From contig JAJHZJ010000311.1 in the NCBI GenBank assembly GCA_023548195.1, forward strand, positions 3,053,836-3,117,835: a stretch of DNA of 64,000 nucleotides, in the 5' to 3' direction. The notes below the pieces were generated by a model. The model was given only the letters and a program-made list of their open reading frames with translations, was not told the origin of the DNA and did not search any database. The position numbers and the translations under genes are program-made. This document shows positions 1 to 10,765 of the stretch, in pieces; positions within the stretch are counted from its first letter, which is position 1, and each line of letters opens with the position of its first letter. Source of the stretch: Bettongia penicillata ogilbyi. Taxonomy: Eukaryota; Chordata; Mammalia; Diprotodontia; Potoroidae.

Positions 1-145
1 TTATTATCACCCCCATTTTATGGATGGGGAAACTGAGGCTCAAGGGTTATTGCCTTGCTCAAAGTCACATTGAAATAACCAAGCTGTACCCCGAGGGCAG
101 ATGTCCTAGACAGGGGGCCAATACTTTTTCCAGCACAACACAATC
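1..145 (-). repeat. MIR-type SINE, antisense, cut by window start
   Basis: It reads as the reverse of the MIR core: a 'cccccattttatggatgggg' block, then 'aaactgaggctcaag', then the tail of the 'gacttgcccaaggtcacac' block in decayed form. It is non-coding; the 5' half of the element is lost beyond the window edge or by decay. Confidence 0.75.
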
Positions 146-1165
146 CTCTCAGAGCGCTGATCCAGCTTTACAGACAGAGCTACCGATACTGAGCCTTCCA
201 TCTGTCCCACTGTGTCCAGGTTCAGCATAACTATCCCCCACCGGAAGTGTTGGCTACCAGCCGATTTCACATTCTGAGTTTGCTCCTTTTCACAGGCTTC
301 AGATGATTAATAAATCTTGAACCAAATCATGCAGAGACTAGCGCAGACCTCTCATTTCTATAAACAACGTTTTCTCTGGGAAGCAGCTGAAGAACGGTCT
401 TTGGGGACACCACAACCTGGACTCGAGAAATAAGAGGGGGATGTCTATAATGGAGAAGAACCTTCCCTTCGCCTCTGGGGACGGCTGGCTCTGACCTAAG
501 AGTCCTTTCTCATCTCTAATTTCTATGATTCTGTGCTTTAGTGTAAACCTCATTCCTCATGCAGAGCCCCAGTTGCGGTTGAGGTGAACTTTCCTTAAAG
601 AATGTCAAGGTGTTCAATCACTCTTGATAGTGATTAGGGGAAAAGTGTAGAACAGCCTGTTACCTAATCACACCCTCCTGGGAAGAGAGACTGAGGAGGC
701 CCACCTGAGCCTTGCCCATCAGCTCTGAGCATGACCAGCCTTGCCCAGTCTACAGCCAGCCCCCAGCCTTCCTCTCATCCACTTGTATCCTAGCAATGCC
801 ATCCGACAAGGTCACTACCAACGTTAGCAAGGATTTTTTCAAACTATTAGTCAGATGCTGGCAAACCGACTTTGTTCAGGATTGGCCTCCTTTCTTTTAG
901 GGCTAAGTGACCCAGCGGGATTAAAATCTGCTTAAAAAACCAGCTGGGGGGAGGTAGGACGGATGGGGTGGTAGGCTCATTCAGGATCAGTTTAAAGCCT
1001 GTGGGGTGGAGTAGCAGGGATGGGGCCCAATGTTCCTGTTAGGAGTAGAGAAGAGCAGGGCCAGTCTTACCCACAAGTGGAATGTGTGGCATGACTTGCA
1101 GGGGATCTGGGAAGGCTATTTTGTGCAAAAATATCTTCCCCTTCAGGATTCAGTGTCTGAAATGC
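146..1165. other. Unassigned, apparently single-copy DNA
   Basis: I see no repeat family, splice-bounded reading frame or RNA gene here. The short open frames on both strands have no recognisable domain. A purine-rich stretch near 940-1020 has no clear period. Confidence 0.5.
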
Positions 1166-1167
1166 TC

Positions 1168-1312
1168 AGCACTCAAGATCACAGAACCACAGAAATTAGA
1201 GCTAGAGGGGACCTTAGAAGTCATTTAGGCCAGTCCCCACATGGTAAAGAGGAGAAAAATGAAACCCAGAGAGTTAAAGGGTCAATTCTAGGGTTGCTGA
1301 AGTCAGGCTTTT
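1168..1312 (-). repeat. THER/MIR-type SINE, antisense
   Basis: The diagnostic antisense order is present: 'aaattagagctagaggggac', 'cttagaagtcatttaggcca', then a degenerate 'gaaacccagagagtt'. This is the reverse of the usual ending in which a 'tggactagatgacctctaagg' block precedes 'agctctaaatct'. Confidence 0.75.
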
Positions 1313-1374
1313 CTTTTTCTTCTTCTAGATGATATTCCTGGAGGGGGTGACACCTTAAATCCACTGTCTCCTTT

Positions 1375-1925
1375 CTTTACCATCCTTTACATACTTCTTT
1401 ATGAATAGATATGATCACTATCTCTTCCCCTTAAACACCTTCAGTGACTCCCTTCCACTGATAGAGCAGTTGTCATTTAAGGCTCTACAGAACCTGCTGC
1501 TATACTCTCTTATCTCAGTTATCTTGGACAACGTGAACCAATCAAACTGGATTACTCTCACTTCCTTATATATTCTCTGTAGTTTTCATTTCTATACATT
1601 TGTTCATGTTGCTCATTATTTTCAAAATGGCCATCCTTTCCCTACTTCCCTGGAGAATGCTTATACAACTTTGAATCCCAGAGTGAATGCCACCTTTTCC
1701 AAGCAACCTCTGCTGAGCCCCCAACTTGATGAAGACCTTACTTTCCCCAGCTTGGACTTCCTACATCACTTTGTTTAATTTGCTGACCAATCAGTTAAGA
1801 TTGTGAATTATAATTATCTGTTTGTGTCTCACTTCCCTACTTTACTATAAATTCAATGAGGTCAGGGATGGTGTCCTAGCTGAATGTCTGGCACACAGTA
1901 GGTTTTGATAAATGCTTATTAAATT
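1375..1925 (+). repeat. L2 LINE 3' end
   Basis: The sequence follows the end of the L2 second reading frame and its 3' UTR. It has a 'cagtgactccctt' start, a 'catttaaggctctacagaac' block, and the terminal 'ggcacacagtaggttttgat' leading to 'aaatgcttatt'. A 125-codon open frame at 1401-1778 is a remnant of the L2 C-terminal region, broken upstream, not a cellular gene. Confidence 0.8.
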
Positions 1926-1944
1926 GTGACATTAACTCCTCATT

Positions 1945-2250
1945 GTAAATAGGTTTATCCAGGCTTTTTGAAAGAATCTCAATATCAGAAAAGACCTCAG
2001 AAGTCACCTTGTCGATTCTGGACATGAATAAGAATATCTCCTTTGACATCGAATGAAAAGGGACTTTCCATTCTCTGACTGAAGGCCTACAGAGATGGGG
2101 ATCTCGCATCCTTCTATGCAGCCTATTTTATTTGGAAATAGTTCTTACCGTTGGGGTGCCATTAAGAAAACATTCCTTAAATTGAGATAGTCTCTGTCTG
2201 TGTAATATCTATTTAATGCTCCTAGTTCTGCCTTCTGGGGAATCTCTTCC
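1945..2250 (-). repeat. CR1/L3 LINE 3' end, antisense
   Basis: It resembles the antisense 3' region of CR1-type LINEs: 'aaaagacctcagaagtcacc' near the tail, then 'cattccttaaattgagatag' and 'tgctcctagttctgccttct'. No reading frame survives. Confidence 0.65.
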
Positions 2251-2550
2251 CTGAAAGGAGTGACACCAGGTGGCAACTGCCTCCCCCACTCCTTTTATTT
2301 TCCTCTAACAGGTCTTTCATTGCTCCCAGGTTGCTGGAGGAATGAGGAAAAGTGAGGAATGAGGCCTAGATTAGGGAAGTTTGGGGTAATAGTGACAGAC
2401 TTCATGTACTTTTCCATTTTCCCCTGGGCGAGTCCTGGACTGAGACACATGCCCCTGCTGCTAGCTAAATGGTACCTCTCCCCCAGAAAAATGTATATAT
2501 TTATATTGTACCTCTGATCTACATAGGGTTTTATCTCACTCTGAGTCTTG

Positions 2551-2802
2551 TTCAATTGTTTTCAATTGTGTCTGACTCTTTGTGATCCTATTTGAGGTTT
2601 TCTTAGCAAAGATGCTGAACTGGTTTTCCCATTTCCTTCTCCAGCTCATTTGACAGATGAGGAAACTAAGGCAAACAGGGTTAAGTGACTTGTCCAGGGT
2701 CACATATCTACTAAGTATCTGAGGCCAGATTTGAAGTCAAAAAGAAGAGACTTCCTGAATCCAGGCCTGATACTCTACCCATTGCACCATCTGGCTGCCC
2801 CA
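2551..2802 (-). repeat. tRNA-derived marsupial SINE with long tail, antisense
   Basis: A near full-length copy in antisense: tail ('tgtgtctgactctttgtgat', 'gaggttttcttagcaaagat'), central 'acagatgaggaaactaaggc', 'gggttaagtgacttgtccag', and the head ending at 'gcaccatctggctgcccc'. The head derives from a tRNA promoter region. Confidence 0.9.
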
Positions 2803-2904
2803 AGGACCTTCGTACCCTCATATCTAAAATTGGAGCGGAGGGAAGGAAGTGGTGTTGGCAGATGATTTCTAAGGTCCTTTTCAGTCCAAAGTCTATAACC
2901 CTAA

Positions 2905-3080
2905 CCCTGGATTAGAAGTCTGGAAGTTCTGGTTTAAAATTCTAACTTTGACATTGTATAGCCTAAGTCCTAGTTTCTTCAAATGTAACAGGAGGCTAAT
3001 AAATCGTGCCCTATCTACCTAATACAGAGCTGCTGAAAGGAAAGCATTTTGTAAACCTCACAGGGCTATGGAATTTGGAG
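2905..3080 (+). repeat. MIR-type SINE
   Basis: Decayed sense copy: 'ctagtttcttcaaatgtaac', then 'ctacctaatacagagctgct' and 'gcattttgtaaacctca', matching the MIR core and 3' part in order. Confidence 0.65.
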
Positions 3081-3524
3081 GTTTAAAAAAAAATTAACAG
3101 GCATCTATCTGGAGCACAGAGGGTCTAAGAACCAGGGACTGGAATGCAGCCAATTTCCAAACTGATTGCCCAGTAGCAGCATGGGAGACCTAAGTGCCAG
3201 GTCCTTCAGCCTAGATAAGGGCTGCAGGTGGGCATCCCCCATCCTCTTGTCTGCCTCTTTTGTTGCTGATGTTGGGGAGTGCATGGAAATAGACAGGTAT
3301 AATGGGAAAATGCCAAGTTATGAATGACTCCAGAGGCTATAATTAGCCAGTTCTCAATCGCTGTATTTTTAGACACAAATATTGTCACCAGACAGTTTCA
3401 CAGTCTCCTCGGGAGCATGTTCATCTCAGGAGTGAAGCTCCTCCTCAACAGGCCGGAGGTTCCCCTCCCAAATCAGAGCTGGGAATCCAGGCCAGCTTGT
3501 GGGGAGAGAGGGCTGGGAAATCCC
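3081..3524. other. Unassigned, apparently single-copy DNA
   Basis: No repeat family or gene recognised. The open frame that begins here runs on into the L2 fragment downstream and is not a gene. Confidence 0.45.
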
Positions 3525-3915
3525 AGGTCACCCCCTTACTCAAACTCCACAGACTCCCTACTCCCTCTAGGTTTGGCATTTAAATTCCTGGCCCCCAGAT
3601 CCTTCCCACCTCTCCAGCATTATCACACATTACTTCTATCCATGTACTTTAGTTCTGCCATATTGACTTACTTGCTATTCCATGCATTCTGTGCTGCATA
3701 TGCACATATATATATGAATTTCCATATGTACACTGTGTATATATGTATACACATATACATACATATGCATGTATATACACATTTTGTCTCTTGACATAGT
3801 GTAAACTCCTGTTGGTCAGGAACTATTTCATTTTAATCTTTGTATACCTAGCACTTAGTGCTAGGTAGTAGGCACTTTATCAATGCATATAGATTGATTG
3901 AATGATTGATCTGAA
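3525..3915 (+). repeat. L2 LINE 3' end with internal TA/CA microsatellite
   Basis: The L2 order is visible: 'aactccacagactccctact', 'ggtttggcatttaaattcct', 'gtgtaaactcctgttggtca', then 'ctttgtatacctagcactta' and a final 'ggcactttatcaatgcatat'. About 90 bases of alternating TATATACA-type sequence (about 3,690-3,780) have expanded inside it. Confidence 0.8.
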
Positions 3916-4077
3916 TGCTACTCTCCTATCTCATCCATCCCTTTAGGTCCATCTAGTGGAAAGAGCTTTGGGGGGAGGTTGAGGACTAGGCTTGAAGCTT
4001 AGAGTCAGAGTGCCTAACTCCTGCTTCCTGGGCAATATTCTGGGGAAAGTCATTTGGGGACCATGGGATCAGAGATG

Positions 4078-4265
4078 TAGAGGTAGAGAGGGACCTTAGA
4101 AGTCTAGTTATCTAGTCTATTCTCCTCATTTTACAGATGAGGAAATTGAGAACTAAAAAGGCTAGATAACTTACCTAATGTAGTAAATGACAATGCCAGG
4201 AACTGACCTCAAGTCCTTTGATTTCAAATTGAGGGCTGTCCCATGCCTACTCTGTCAAACAGTTA
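4078..4265 (-). repeat. THER/MIR-type SINE, antisense
   Basis: Antisense signature 'agaggtagagagggacctta', 'gaagtctagttatctagtct', 'ttttacagatgaggaaattg', then a decayed remainder of the promoter head. Confidence 0.8.
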
Positions 4266-4284
4266 TAGAACTTTTGTATTATAA

Positions 4285-4400
4285 AAAAAATACTAGCCTG
4301 AGAATCAGGAGACTTAGGTTACAGGATTCACTCTAACACTCATCTATGTGATCTTGGGAAAGTTGCTCAGCAACCTAGGCTTCATCTTCCCCATCTACAA
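4285..4400 (+). repeat. MIR-type SINE fragment
   Basis: Sense MIR features: 'gcctgagaatcaggagactt', 'atgtgatcttgggaaagttg' and 'cttcatcttccccatctaca'. It lies immediately beyond an antisense THER copy. Confidence 0.65.
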
Positions 4401-4835
4401 TTCTTTGGCTTGCCCTTATCCAATGTTACTCAGGGAAATTTAGAATACAGTTTGTATATAACATGTCTAGGTCTCCACATACAACTCAGGCAAAAGGGTC
4501 TCCATATATGTTCCTAGATTGGTCATTTGGAGACAGAAAATTTGGCAGTTTTCTTACCTGAATACTTAAGTGATGAGAAACTGAAGCAATTGTTTCTGTG
4601 ACTTGTAATGCAAACTTATTCAGCATTGACGCCCAGTGTGCACATGGCTCCACGTGGCTCTTCCAGCTTTCCCTACCCCCATTATGGGGCATCTCCCAAC
4701 ATGCCACTCCTCACCACCATCAGTACCATCTCATCGCTCCTTCTCTTTGAGCAGCTGCAGGACCATCCCCCCCTAATAAGGGGATCACTTGAAACAGTGA
4801 GTGTTGTATAGGAAAAAGATGAATGAATATGGCAC
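4401..4835. other. Unassigned, apparently single-copy DNA
   Basis: No repeat or gene recognised. Overlapping short open frames on both strands at 4,486-4,811 share the same bases and have no domain. Confidence 0.4.
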
Positions 4836-5055
4836 CAAAAGGTTTGGGTACATCCAAGTTCCTGCTCCAGTACTTAACAATTGTGCAACTGTGGTCAAGT
4901 TACTTAATTCCTCTAAAATGGATTCTTCATCTATAAAATGGGCATGCCTCTCTTTTGGCCTTGAGCAAGTTACTTTGGGCCTCAGTTTCCTCATCTGTAA
5001 AATGGAGAGGTTGGAGTAAATTTCTAAGGTGCCTTTCCAGGGCTAGATGGCTTAC
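4836..5055 (+). repeat. THER/MIR-type SINE with internally duplicated core
   Basis: The core occurs twice in tandem: 'gtcaagttacttaattcctc' followed by 'ttcatctataaaatgggc', then again 'gagcaagttactttgggcct' followed by 'tcatctgtaaaatgg'. The 3' end 'ggttggagtaaatttctaag' is THER-like. This is either a partial duplication or two fragments fused. Confidence 0.75.
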
Positions 5056-5164
5056 ATATCACATAGGACTGCAAAAAAAAAATGAAAGAGTATTGTAAAC
5101 TGTAAAGCATTATATACAATTGAGCCATTATCGTGTTCCCCTATTAACATCAAGCTGAAGCTGT

Positions 5165-5305
5165 ATCTCCCTAAACCAATCAACCAATCAATGAGCATTT
5201 ACTAAGTGCTTCTGCGCTAGACAGGACTAAACACTGGAGATACAAATACAAAAGTGGGAAAAACCCCTGTCCTCGGAGAGTTTAGAATCTACTTAGGCGA
5301 AAACC
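5165..5305 (-). repeat. L2 LINE 3' terminus, antisense
   Basis: Reverse of the L2 tail: 'caatgagcatttactaagtg', 'ctaaacactggagatacaaa', 'cctgtcctcggagagtttag'. Confidence 0.8.
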
Positions 5306-5656
5306 TGATGAAAAGTGAAAATTTTAGCCAATAGACCACTTTAATTGTTTTTGTATGACACCAAATACCAGTCTGACTAATTCTTTTTCTCATTGAATTA
5401 ACAGCTATATTTTGCAAGTGGATGCACCAGGGTTGCCTACCAGTGGATTTATTTTTAGCAGGTTGTCGGCTTTCTTATGATCTATCACCTGATTTCTTTT
5501 AGGCCTTTGTAGACTGTGAAATAGCTTTAGTCAGTCAGTTCAAGAATGAGAGTGGGTGCTTTGTGTTGCTTGGGGTTATGCCTCACAACTAGTCAGTGAA
5601 TCTACCTCTCCCTCAGTAGGCTGGTCACATTGCATTCCATGGAGGATCTTTTTAAA

Positions 5657-5702
<46 letters not shown>

Positions 5703-6254
5703 CCTGTCTGTCCCCCAGGTACATTTCCTAATCAGCAAGTCAACAAATTGAGAAGTCATCAATAGGGAAAAATGGCAAATACCAATGTGACTGACCATCT
5801 TGTGCCATTTTTAATGCAGTCATCTGCAAAAGTTGCATGTTTTTAAAAAAAGACACTATTTTTGCTAAAACTGCAAAAAAACTACAAATGTGTGTGGATT
5901 GCTTGATGGCTTAAAAAATGACTTCATCAGTTCTTGATGGTTTTCATATTAGACAGGGACAGGCCGTTCGTTAAAGCATCTGTGCGGAGGAAGCCCTCCA
6001 TGTGGAACAATCCCCAACCAGAAGTAGGTGCCATCCTCTCCTGCTGTTCAGGGGATCTCAATTCCAAGCACTGAGGCTAGTGTGTCACCTGCTTCAGAAT
6101 GAGTCTCTAGCACCAGTGCTAGACTTCTGCAAAGAAATGGGCTCTCACTAGAAGGTGGCACTTGTTTGCCCTAAGCCAGGTTTGAAAATTCTGCCCCTAC
6201 ATGGGATTGTCCATGAGAAGCCTTGAGTCACTGGCACCTCTCATGGAATAAAAG
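5306..6254. other. Unassigned DNA around a (CA)n tract
   Basis: Apart from the dinucleotide tract at 5,660-5,701, I recognise no repeat family and no gene. The sequence at 5,780-5,930 is AT-rich with short A-runs. Confidence 0.4.
5660..5701 (+). repeat. (CA)n microsatellite
   Basis: About 21 uninterrupted AC units. The open frame reading through it (a run of Thr-His) is an artefact of the repeat. Long pure tracts like this usually vary between individuals. Confidence 0.98.
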
Positions 6255-6583
6255 AGGTTTTGGAAAACCTTGAATGCAGCCTCTTCATTTTACTAATAAG
6301 GCAGCTACAGCTCGAAGAGAAAGGTTAAAGGTCACACAGGTTGAAGAGCTGGATTCCAAATCAGTTCCATTGGTTTTTTAGCCTTAGAGGTTTGCTGATT
6401 ATTTAATAGAGTTGGAATATTCATTAGAGACTATTTATAATCTCATTTTGCGCTGGGGACAGTCTCAGCAAGGTCAAATGATTTGCCCAAAGCCACAGGC
6501 CAGTTAGTGGTCAATCTTGAACTAGAATCCAGGACCCCTGGCTCTTGGTCTGGTTCTTCTTCCACTACACTACACTGTCCTTT
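6255..6583 (-). repeat. Two adjacent antisense MIR/THER SINEs
   Basis: First copy about 6,255-6,375: 'cctcttcattttactaataa' then 'ggttaaaggtcacacaggtt'. Second copy about 6,400-6,583: 'agagttggaatattcattag', 'aaatgatttgcccaaagcca', 'ttccactacactacactgtc'. Both are decayed. Confidence 0.75.
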
Positions 6584-6879
6584 GGAAACCCTTCACAGGA
6601 CTCATGAGTTCATGACTTCATAGCACACATGAGTTATTACAAAATCAACATGTATGTACTTGGTAAGGAGGGAAATGTTTTGGTACCAAAATATGCACAC
6701 ATAGAAAAAATAATATTAAAAATATTGTCACTTGGTATTCTGCCACCTACTTCCTAGTTCCTACCACTACCCTAGGTAGCTAACTATACCCAGATGCCCT
6801 CCTTTACACTTTTCCAGCACCAGCAGGAGCCTTGTTATCCCAATAGATCACATCAGCCTTGGTCCTCACACCCTATTAA

Positions 6880-7175
6880 TACCCTCTGATTGGAAAGTGG
6901 AGTGGGAAACTCTTCTCCAAACCCCAAATTTAAGGAAGATACCAGGCCAGCCATCTCTCCATTTTCCAGACTGTCTATACTCTTTTGGACTTAGGAAAGG
7001 GAAAATGTATTCATCATGGTTTCAAATGGAGAACCTTCCTTTCCCTACCACCTTTTTAGATTCCTTTTGTGTCTGTTAAATTGTAAATTCCTCAGGAGTT
7101 GAGATTTTTTGGTGTCTGAATCCCTAGCTTACCACAGTAAGCACATAGTAGATGCCTAATAAAAGTTGAATGACT
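6880..7175 (+). repeat. L2 LINE 3' end
   Basis: Ends in 'gtctgttaaattgtaaattc', 'tgaatccctagcttacc', 'agcacatagtagatgcctaa', the L2 3' UTR order. The upstream limit is uncertain because the sequence is strongly diverged. Confidence 0.7.
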
Positions 7176-7860
7176 ATTCAAATGTTGAATTATTAGTACT
7201 CCATGTGGGAAAGAGGATAGCAACCAAAATCCCAACCATCACTCTGAGTTCCCTGTCCATACTATTTAATCCATTACCCTGATCATGACTTCCATTTCCC
7301 TCTCAGCATCCCTTTTCTACTCCCCAACCACCATTGACCCTAGAACATGTCCTATCTAAGTGTCTTTCTCTTTGATTCTTCTAAGCTCACCGACAACCAA
7401 TCAGCAGCTTTCAAAGGACAATTTTTTTTTAGTAAAAATTAAAGGGAAGAGGTAAAATACTTGTTATATATTCACATACACACACCTAAAACAATAGAAA
7501 TGTCTTGTTGGAGAGCATAGAGAGCATAGAGCATATGTCTAGTCATACCTAATAGGTTAAATTTAAAAGCTAAACCCATTTCTGCTCTTATCTTGGAAGC
7601 TTTGGGCCCAGCCTGAATGCAGAGCTGCCATCTTTCTTTGGGGACTCTGCTCCAGAATACCATCCCTTTCTCATGAATACCACTTTGAGTTGCATCCTCT
7701 CTCAATTAGATTACTGATGCTGCTGACTCAGCCCAACAACTTGCAGGCAGAAAACTCCCCATAGTCAGGTTAATGTCATATTAGTCTGTCTCCATCTACC
7801 CATGTCCACTCCTCAATCCCACTAGGTTAATTTCTTTACGTTTGCAACATCCATACTGCA
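7176..7860. other. Unassigned, apparently single-copy DNA
   Basis: No repeat family or gene recognised. It holds a T8 run near 7,425 and a short local duplication of 'agagcatag' near 7,513. Confidence 0.4.
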
Positions 7861-7861
7861 A

Positions 7862-8115
7862 CTAGGTAGTGCAGTAGCTAGAGTTCAGTGTTTGGAATCA
7901 AAAAGACTCCACTTCCTGAGTTCAAATGTGCCCTCAGATACTTACCGGGTGTGTGACCCTGGGCAAGTCATTTAACCCTGTTTGCCTCGGTTTGCTCATC
8001 TATAAAATGAGCAGAAGGATGTGGCAAACCATTCCAGTATCTTTGCGAAGAAAACCCCAAATGGAGTCAGGAAGGGTCAGACATGACTGGGAAAATGACT
8101 GACCAATAACAACGT
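7862..8115 (+). repeat. tRNA-derived marsupial SINE with long tail
   Basis: Near full-length sense copy: head with 'gtgtgtgaccctgggcaagt', 'catctataaaatgagcagaa', then 'ccattccagtatctttgcga', 'agaaaaccccaaatggagtc', and end 'cagacatgactgggaaaatg'. Confidence 0.92.
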
Positions 8116-8344
8116 CCAATATGGACATAGGAAAAATTTAATTCAATCTCCTATTAAATAGTTTCTAAATTAATTAGTAATGGATTTAATTTACTAATAG
8201 TTTCTTCCTCCTTGATCCCCAAAGTCTCTCACTTGTCATTTCTTTGTTTGCCAAGCTCTCACTCCACTCCCCTCCCCACCCTTAGCAGCCACAAGGGAAA
8301 CTGGTAAACAAGGGGTCAATCTTCCTACTAGGTAAAGGCAGAGT

Positions 8345-8450
8345 CCTACAGGCAGGTGAAACTACTCCAGTCAATCAGACAGTATTTATTAAGAGATTGC
8401 TAAATGCCAGGTGTTAGGTTAAGTACTGAGAGACAAAGAAAGGCAAACCA
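8345..8450 (-). repeat. L2 LINE 3' terminus, antisense
   Basis: 'cagtatttattaagagattg', then 'gccaggtgttaggttaagta' and 'agacaaagaaaggcaaacca' follow the reverse of the L2 end. Confidence 0.75.
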
Positions 8451-8469
8451 CCTAGAAACCAGGCTATAC

Positions 8470-8875
8470 TGGGTTTAACTGGGGGAGGGGAGTTGTTGTT
8501 CTGGAGAAGGATTTCCTGATGGGACACAGAATAGCCATCTTCACATATGTGAAGGCCTGTCCTGTAGGAGAGGATTCTGCTTCCTCTTCTTGAGCCCAGA
8601 AGGTAGAATGAGAAGCAATGAATGGAAGATGGAGAAATTGGAAGACTGTGGTTAGAAGAAACTTCTTAACAATGAGCATTATTGAGACATGGAATGAACT
8701 AGTTGGAGCGAGAGGGGATGTGGGCATTTTTTTTCCCCTAGAAGTACTCAAGTGAAGACTAGTCAGTCACTAGTCAGGAGTGATATAGCAGTAACTGTTG
8801 TTCTGACTGGGGTTGGACAAGATGGCATCTGAAGTTTCTCCCAACTCTGACATTCTGTGATTCTGTGATCCAGTG
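8470..8875 (+). repeat. CR1/L3 LINE 3' end
   Basis: Sense 3' end of a CR1-type LINE: 'gttagaagaaacttcttaac', 'aatgagcattattgagacat', a partially lost middle, then 'ggggttggacaagatggcat' and 'caactctgacattctgtgat' with the repeated 'attctgtg' terminus typical of CR1. Confidence 0.75.
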
Positions 8876-8879
8876 GGTG

Positions 8880-9405
8880 GAGGAAGGTGAGTTAGTAAGG
8901 CAGGACAATGACGCCAAAAGTTTAAGGCAGGAAGGAAGAGGTCTCCGTTAGCAGAGAATTGTGGGAGAAAGACAGAAATTTTGCTTTAAACCTATACCAA
9001 GTTAATCGAGTCAAGTAAGATGGTGAATCTGCAATTCATCTCATCTGCATAAGATGAGATAAATTGTGTAACTTTGATTGCACCTGAGTTTCCTTTAGAC
9101 AGCAGTGAAAACAATCTGGGCATTTGATCTGCCTGGCCTGTGCTGAATGGACGCAGAGGTGAGAGGAACCAAGGAGAAATACAAAGAAAGAAAGTGCATC
9201 AATCCCAGGAAACAATCCCCAAGGAATGCCCCATGCTGCCCTGACTGTTCACAATGGAAATTTTCCTGAGGGAAATAATTTTGGAACACAGCTGGGGTAG
9301 GCCTTGGAGGTATCTGATTTCTGACAGGAATCTTCTTCTTCATCATCCAAGGCATCATTCAAAATGGGATCTTGGAGAGAGACACAGGATGGTTTAGGTC
9401 ATGGC
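8880..9405. other. Unassigned, apparently single-copy DNA
   Basis: No repeat family or gene recognised. A short imperfect palindrome 'ctcatctgcataagatgag' lies near 9,040. Confidence 0.4.
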
Positions 9406-9410
9406 AGCAG

Positions 9411-9596
9411 AAGGGTCGCATGGGGGACCTGCAGCCTGGAGGCTGCATGTGGCCCTGTAGATCCTCAAGTGACCCTTTGATGGAATCCAAACTTTGATTT
9501 GTTCTGGGAAATTTGAATTCTGTCAAAGGGCTGCACTTGAGGACCTAAAAGACCATATATAGCCTCAAGGCCACAAGTTTCCCACCCCTGGTTAGG
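9411..9596. mobile_element. hAT-like non-autonomous foldback element (MITE)
   Basis: The two halves are imperfect inverted copies of each other. The left arm has 'gacctgcagcctggaggctg', 'catgtggccctgtagatcct', 'caagtgaccctttgatgg'. The reverse complement of the right arm has 'aacttgtggccttgaggcta', a decayed 'tatggtcttttaggtcct', then 'caagtgcagccctttgacag'. The right end 'cccacccctg' resembles hAT-superfamily termini (CAGGGGTG in the other orientation). It encodes no protein and would have depended on a transposase elsewhere. An 8-base target duplication is not clear. Confidence 0.7.
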
Positions 9597-9597
9597 A

Positions 9598-9745
9598 GCC
9601 TTAGATTAGAAGGGAGATCTGTGTTCTAGTTCTGGCTCTATCACAAATTGACTACCAGCTATGTTAACTCTCTGAGGCTCAGAGACCACAACCATAAAAT
9701 GACTCAGTTGACCTCTGAGATGCCTTCTTGCCCTAACTTTGTCCT
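9598..9745 (+). repeat. THER/MIR-type SINE
   Basis: Starts directly after the foldback element: 'gatctgtgttctagttctgg', 'atgttaactctctgaggctc', 'agttgacctctgagatgcct'. Decayed. Confidence 0.65.
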
Positions 9746-10580
9746 GACCACTTCTATCATATCATGACAACATTAAAATGGGATATTAAGGTAACAAAAC
9801 AGATAACATATGATACAACATTTAAGAGGTGTTTTTTATAGGTGTGTTGATTGGTGCTGATAGAACTCACCCAGATGCCACCAGAAACAGCTGTATGCCA
9901 TCTGCTGGGATGGGCTTCACCAGCTGGAACAGAAGCCTGTAGTGTTTTCTTTAAGACCCTGGATTTCCTTCTCCCCTCTCCACCTATCGAGAAGACAGCA
10001 TTGGAGACGGGAAGCAGATACAAATCTCCACAGCCAGGTGATGATGGAGTCAGTGAAAGCTTAAAGAGAAAGCAGAGTCTCCCCGGCCCCCCTTCCCTGC
10101 TTCCCCTGGTCTTGTTTATGCTAACAAAGGCAAGTAATGAATTACTGATAAGTGGCCTCTTTTAAAAGGAAATTATTCAAGAGAGCAGGTGAGCCTCGGT
10201 AGACATCCATCTTACTGGCTCTGTGATGCTTGCTCAAAGATGGGGAAAGGTAAGGGAGATGATTCATGGCCAGAACCCTTCATCCATCACTCTAGGCATC
10301 CACAGCAATAGGGAGGGATGGGGCGGGGTGGAGGTGGCTCCTGAAGTGAGGAAGAGAATTGATGAGCTCCCATCTCAGTGCTGTTGGGATGGTGGGGATC
10401 TGTTGACTCCATCTCATTAGCCAGATCAACCAGGCAGAGAAAAGAGAGCTCCTTGACCACAGGAGCCATAGTGGTTGGCTACATATGCTAGTCTGCTTGC
10501 TGTTGATCATGGCACCAACTTGAGCTGTTGATAGGTTTTGACATCTCTCCTGCATCTAGTTGGGCATGGGAATGTGAAAA
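9746..10580. other. Unassigned, apparently single-copy DNA
   Basis: Open frames on both strands (9,757-10,023 minus, 9,851-10,165 plus, 10,223-10,420 plus) overlap each other and carry no recognised domain. No repeat recognised. Confidence 0.4.
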
Positions 10581-10582
10581 GG

Positions 10583-10765
10583 GAACTTTGTATAGAAGAC
10601 CTGGGTTTGAATTCCAGTCCTGCTACTTGCTATCAGAGTAACCCTTGGCAAGGCACTTCCTCTATCTGTGTCTCAGTTTTCTTCTGTGTAAAATAAAGAG
10701 GTTGGACTACATTAGATAATTTCTAAGGTCTTTTCCAACTCTAAAATCCTATAATTCTGTTGTCC
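10583..10765 (+). repeat. THER/MIR-type SINE
   Basis: Near full-length sense copy: 'gggtttgaattccagtcctg', 'ctcagttttcttctgtgtaa', 'gaggttggactacattagat', 'ttccaactctaaaatcctat'. Confidence 0.88.

Noticed and set aside
2890..2906. Interstitial telomere repeat 'aaccctaaccctgg'
   Set aside because: Only about two units, expected by chance.
3324..3794. 156-codon plus-strand open frame
   Set aside because: It runs from unassigned DNA into an L2 3' end and then translates a TATACA microsatellite.
5556..5765. Thr-His repeat peptide
   Set aside because: A read-through of the (CA)n microsatellite.
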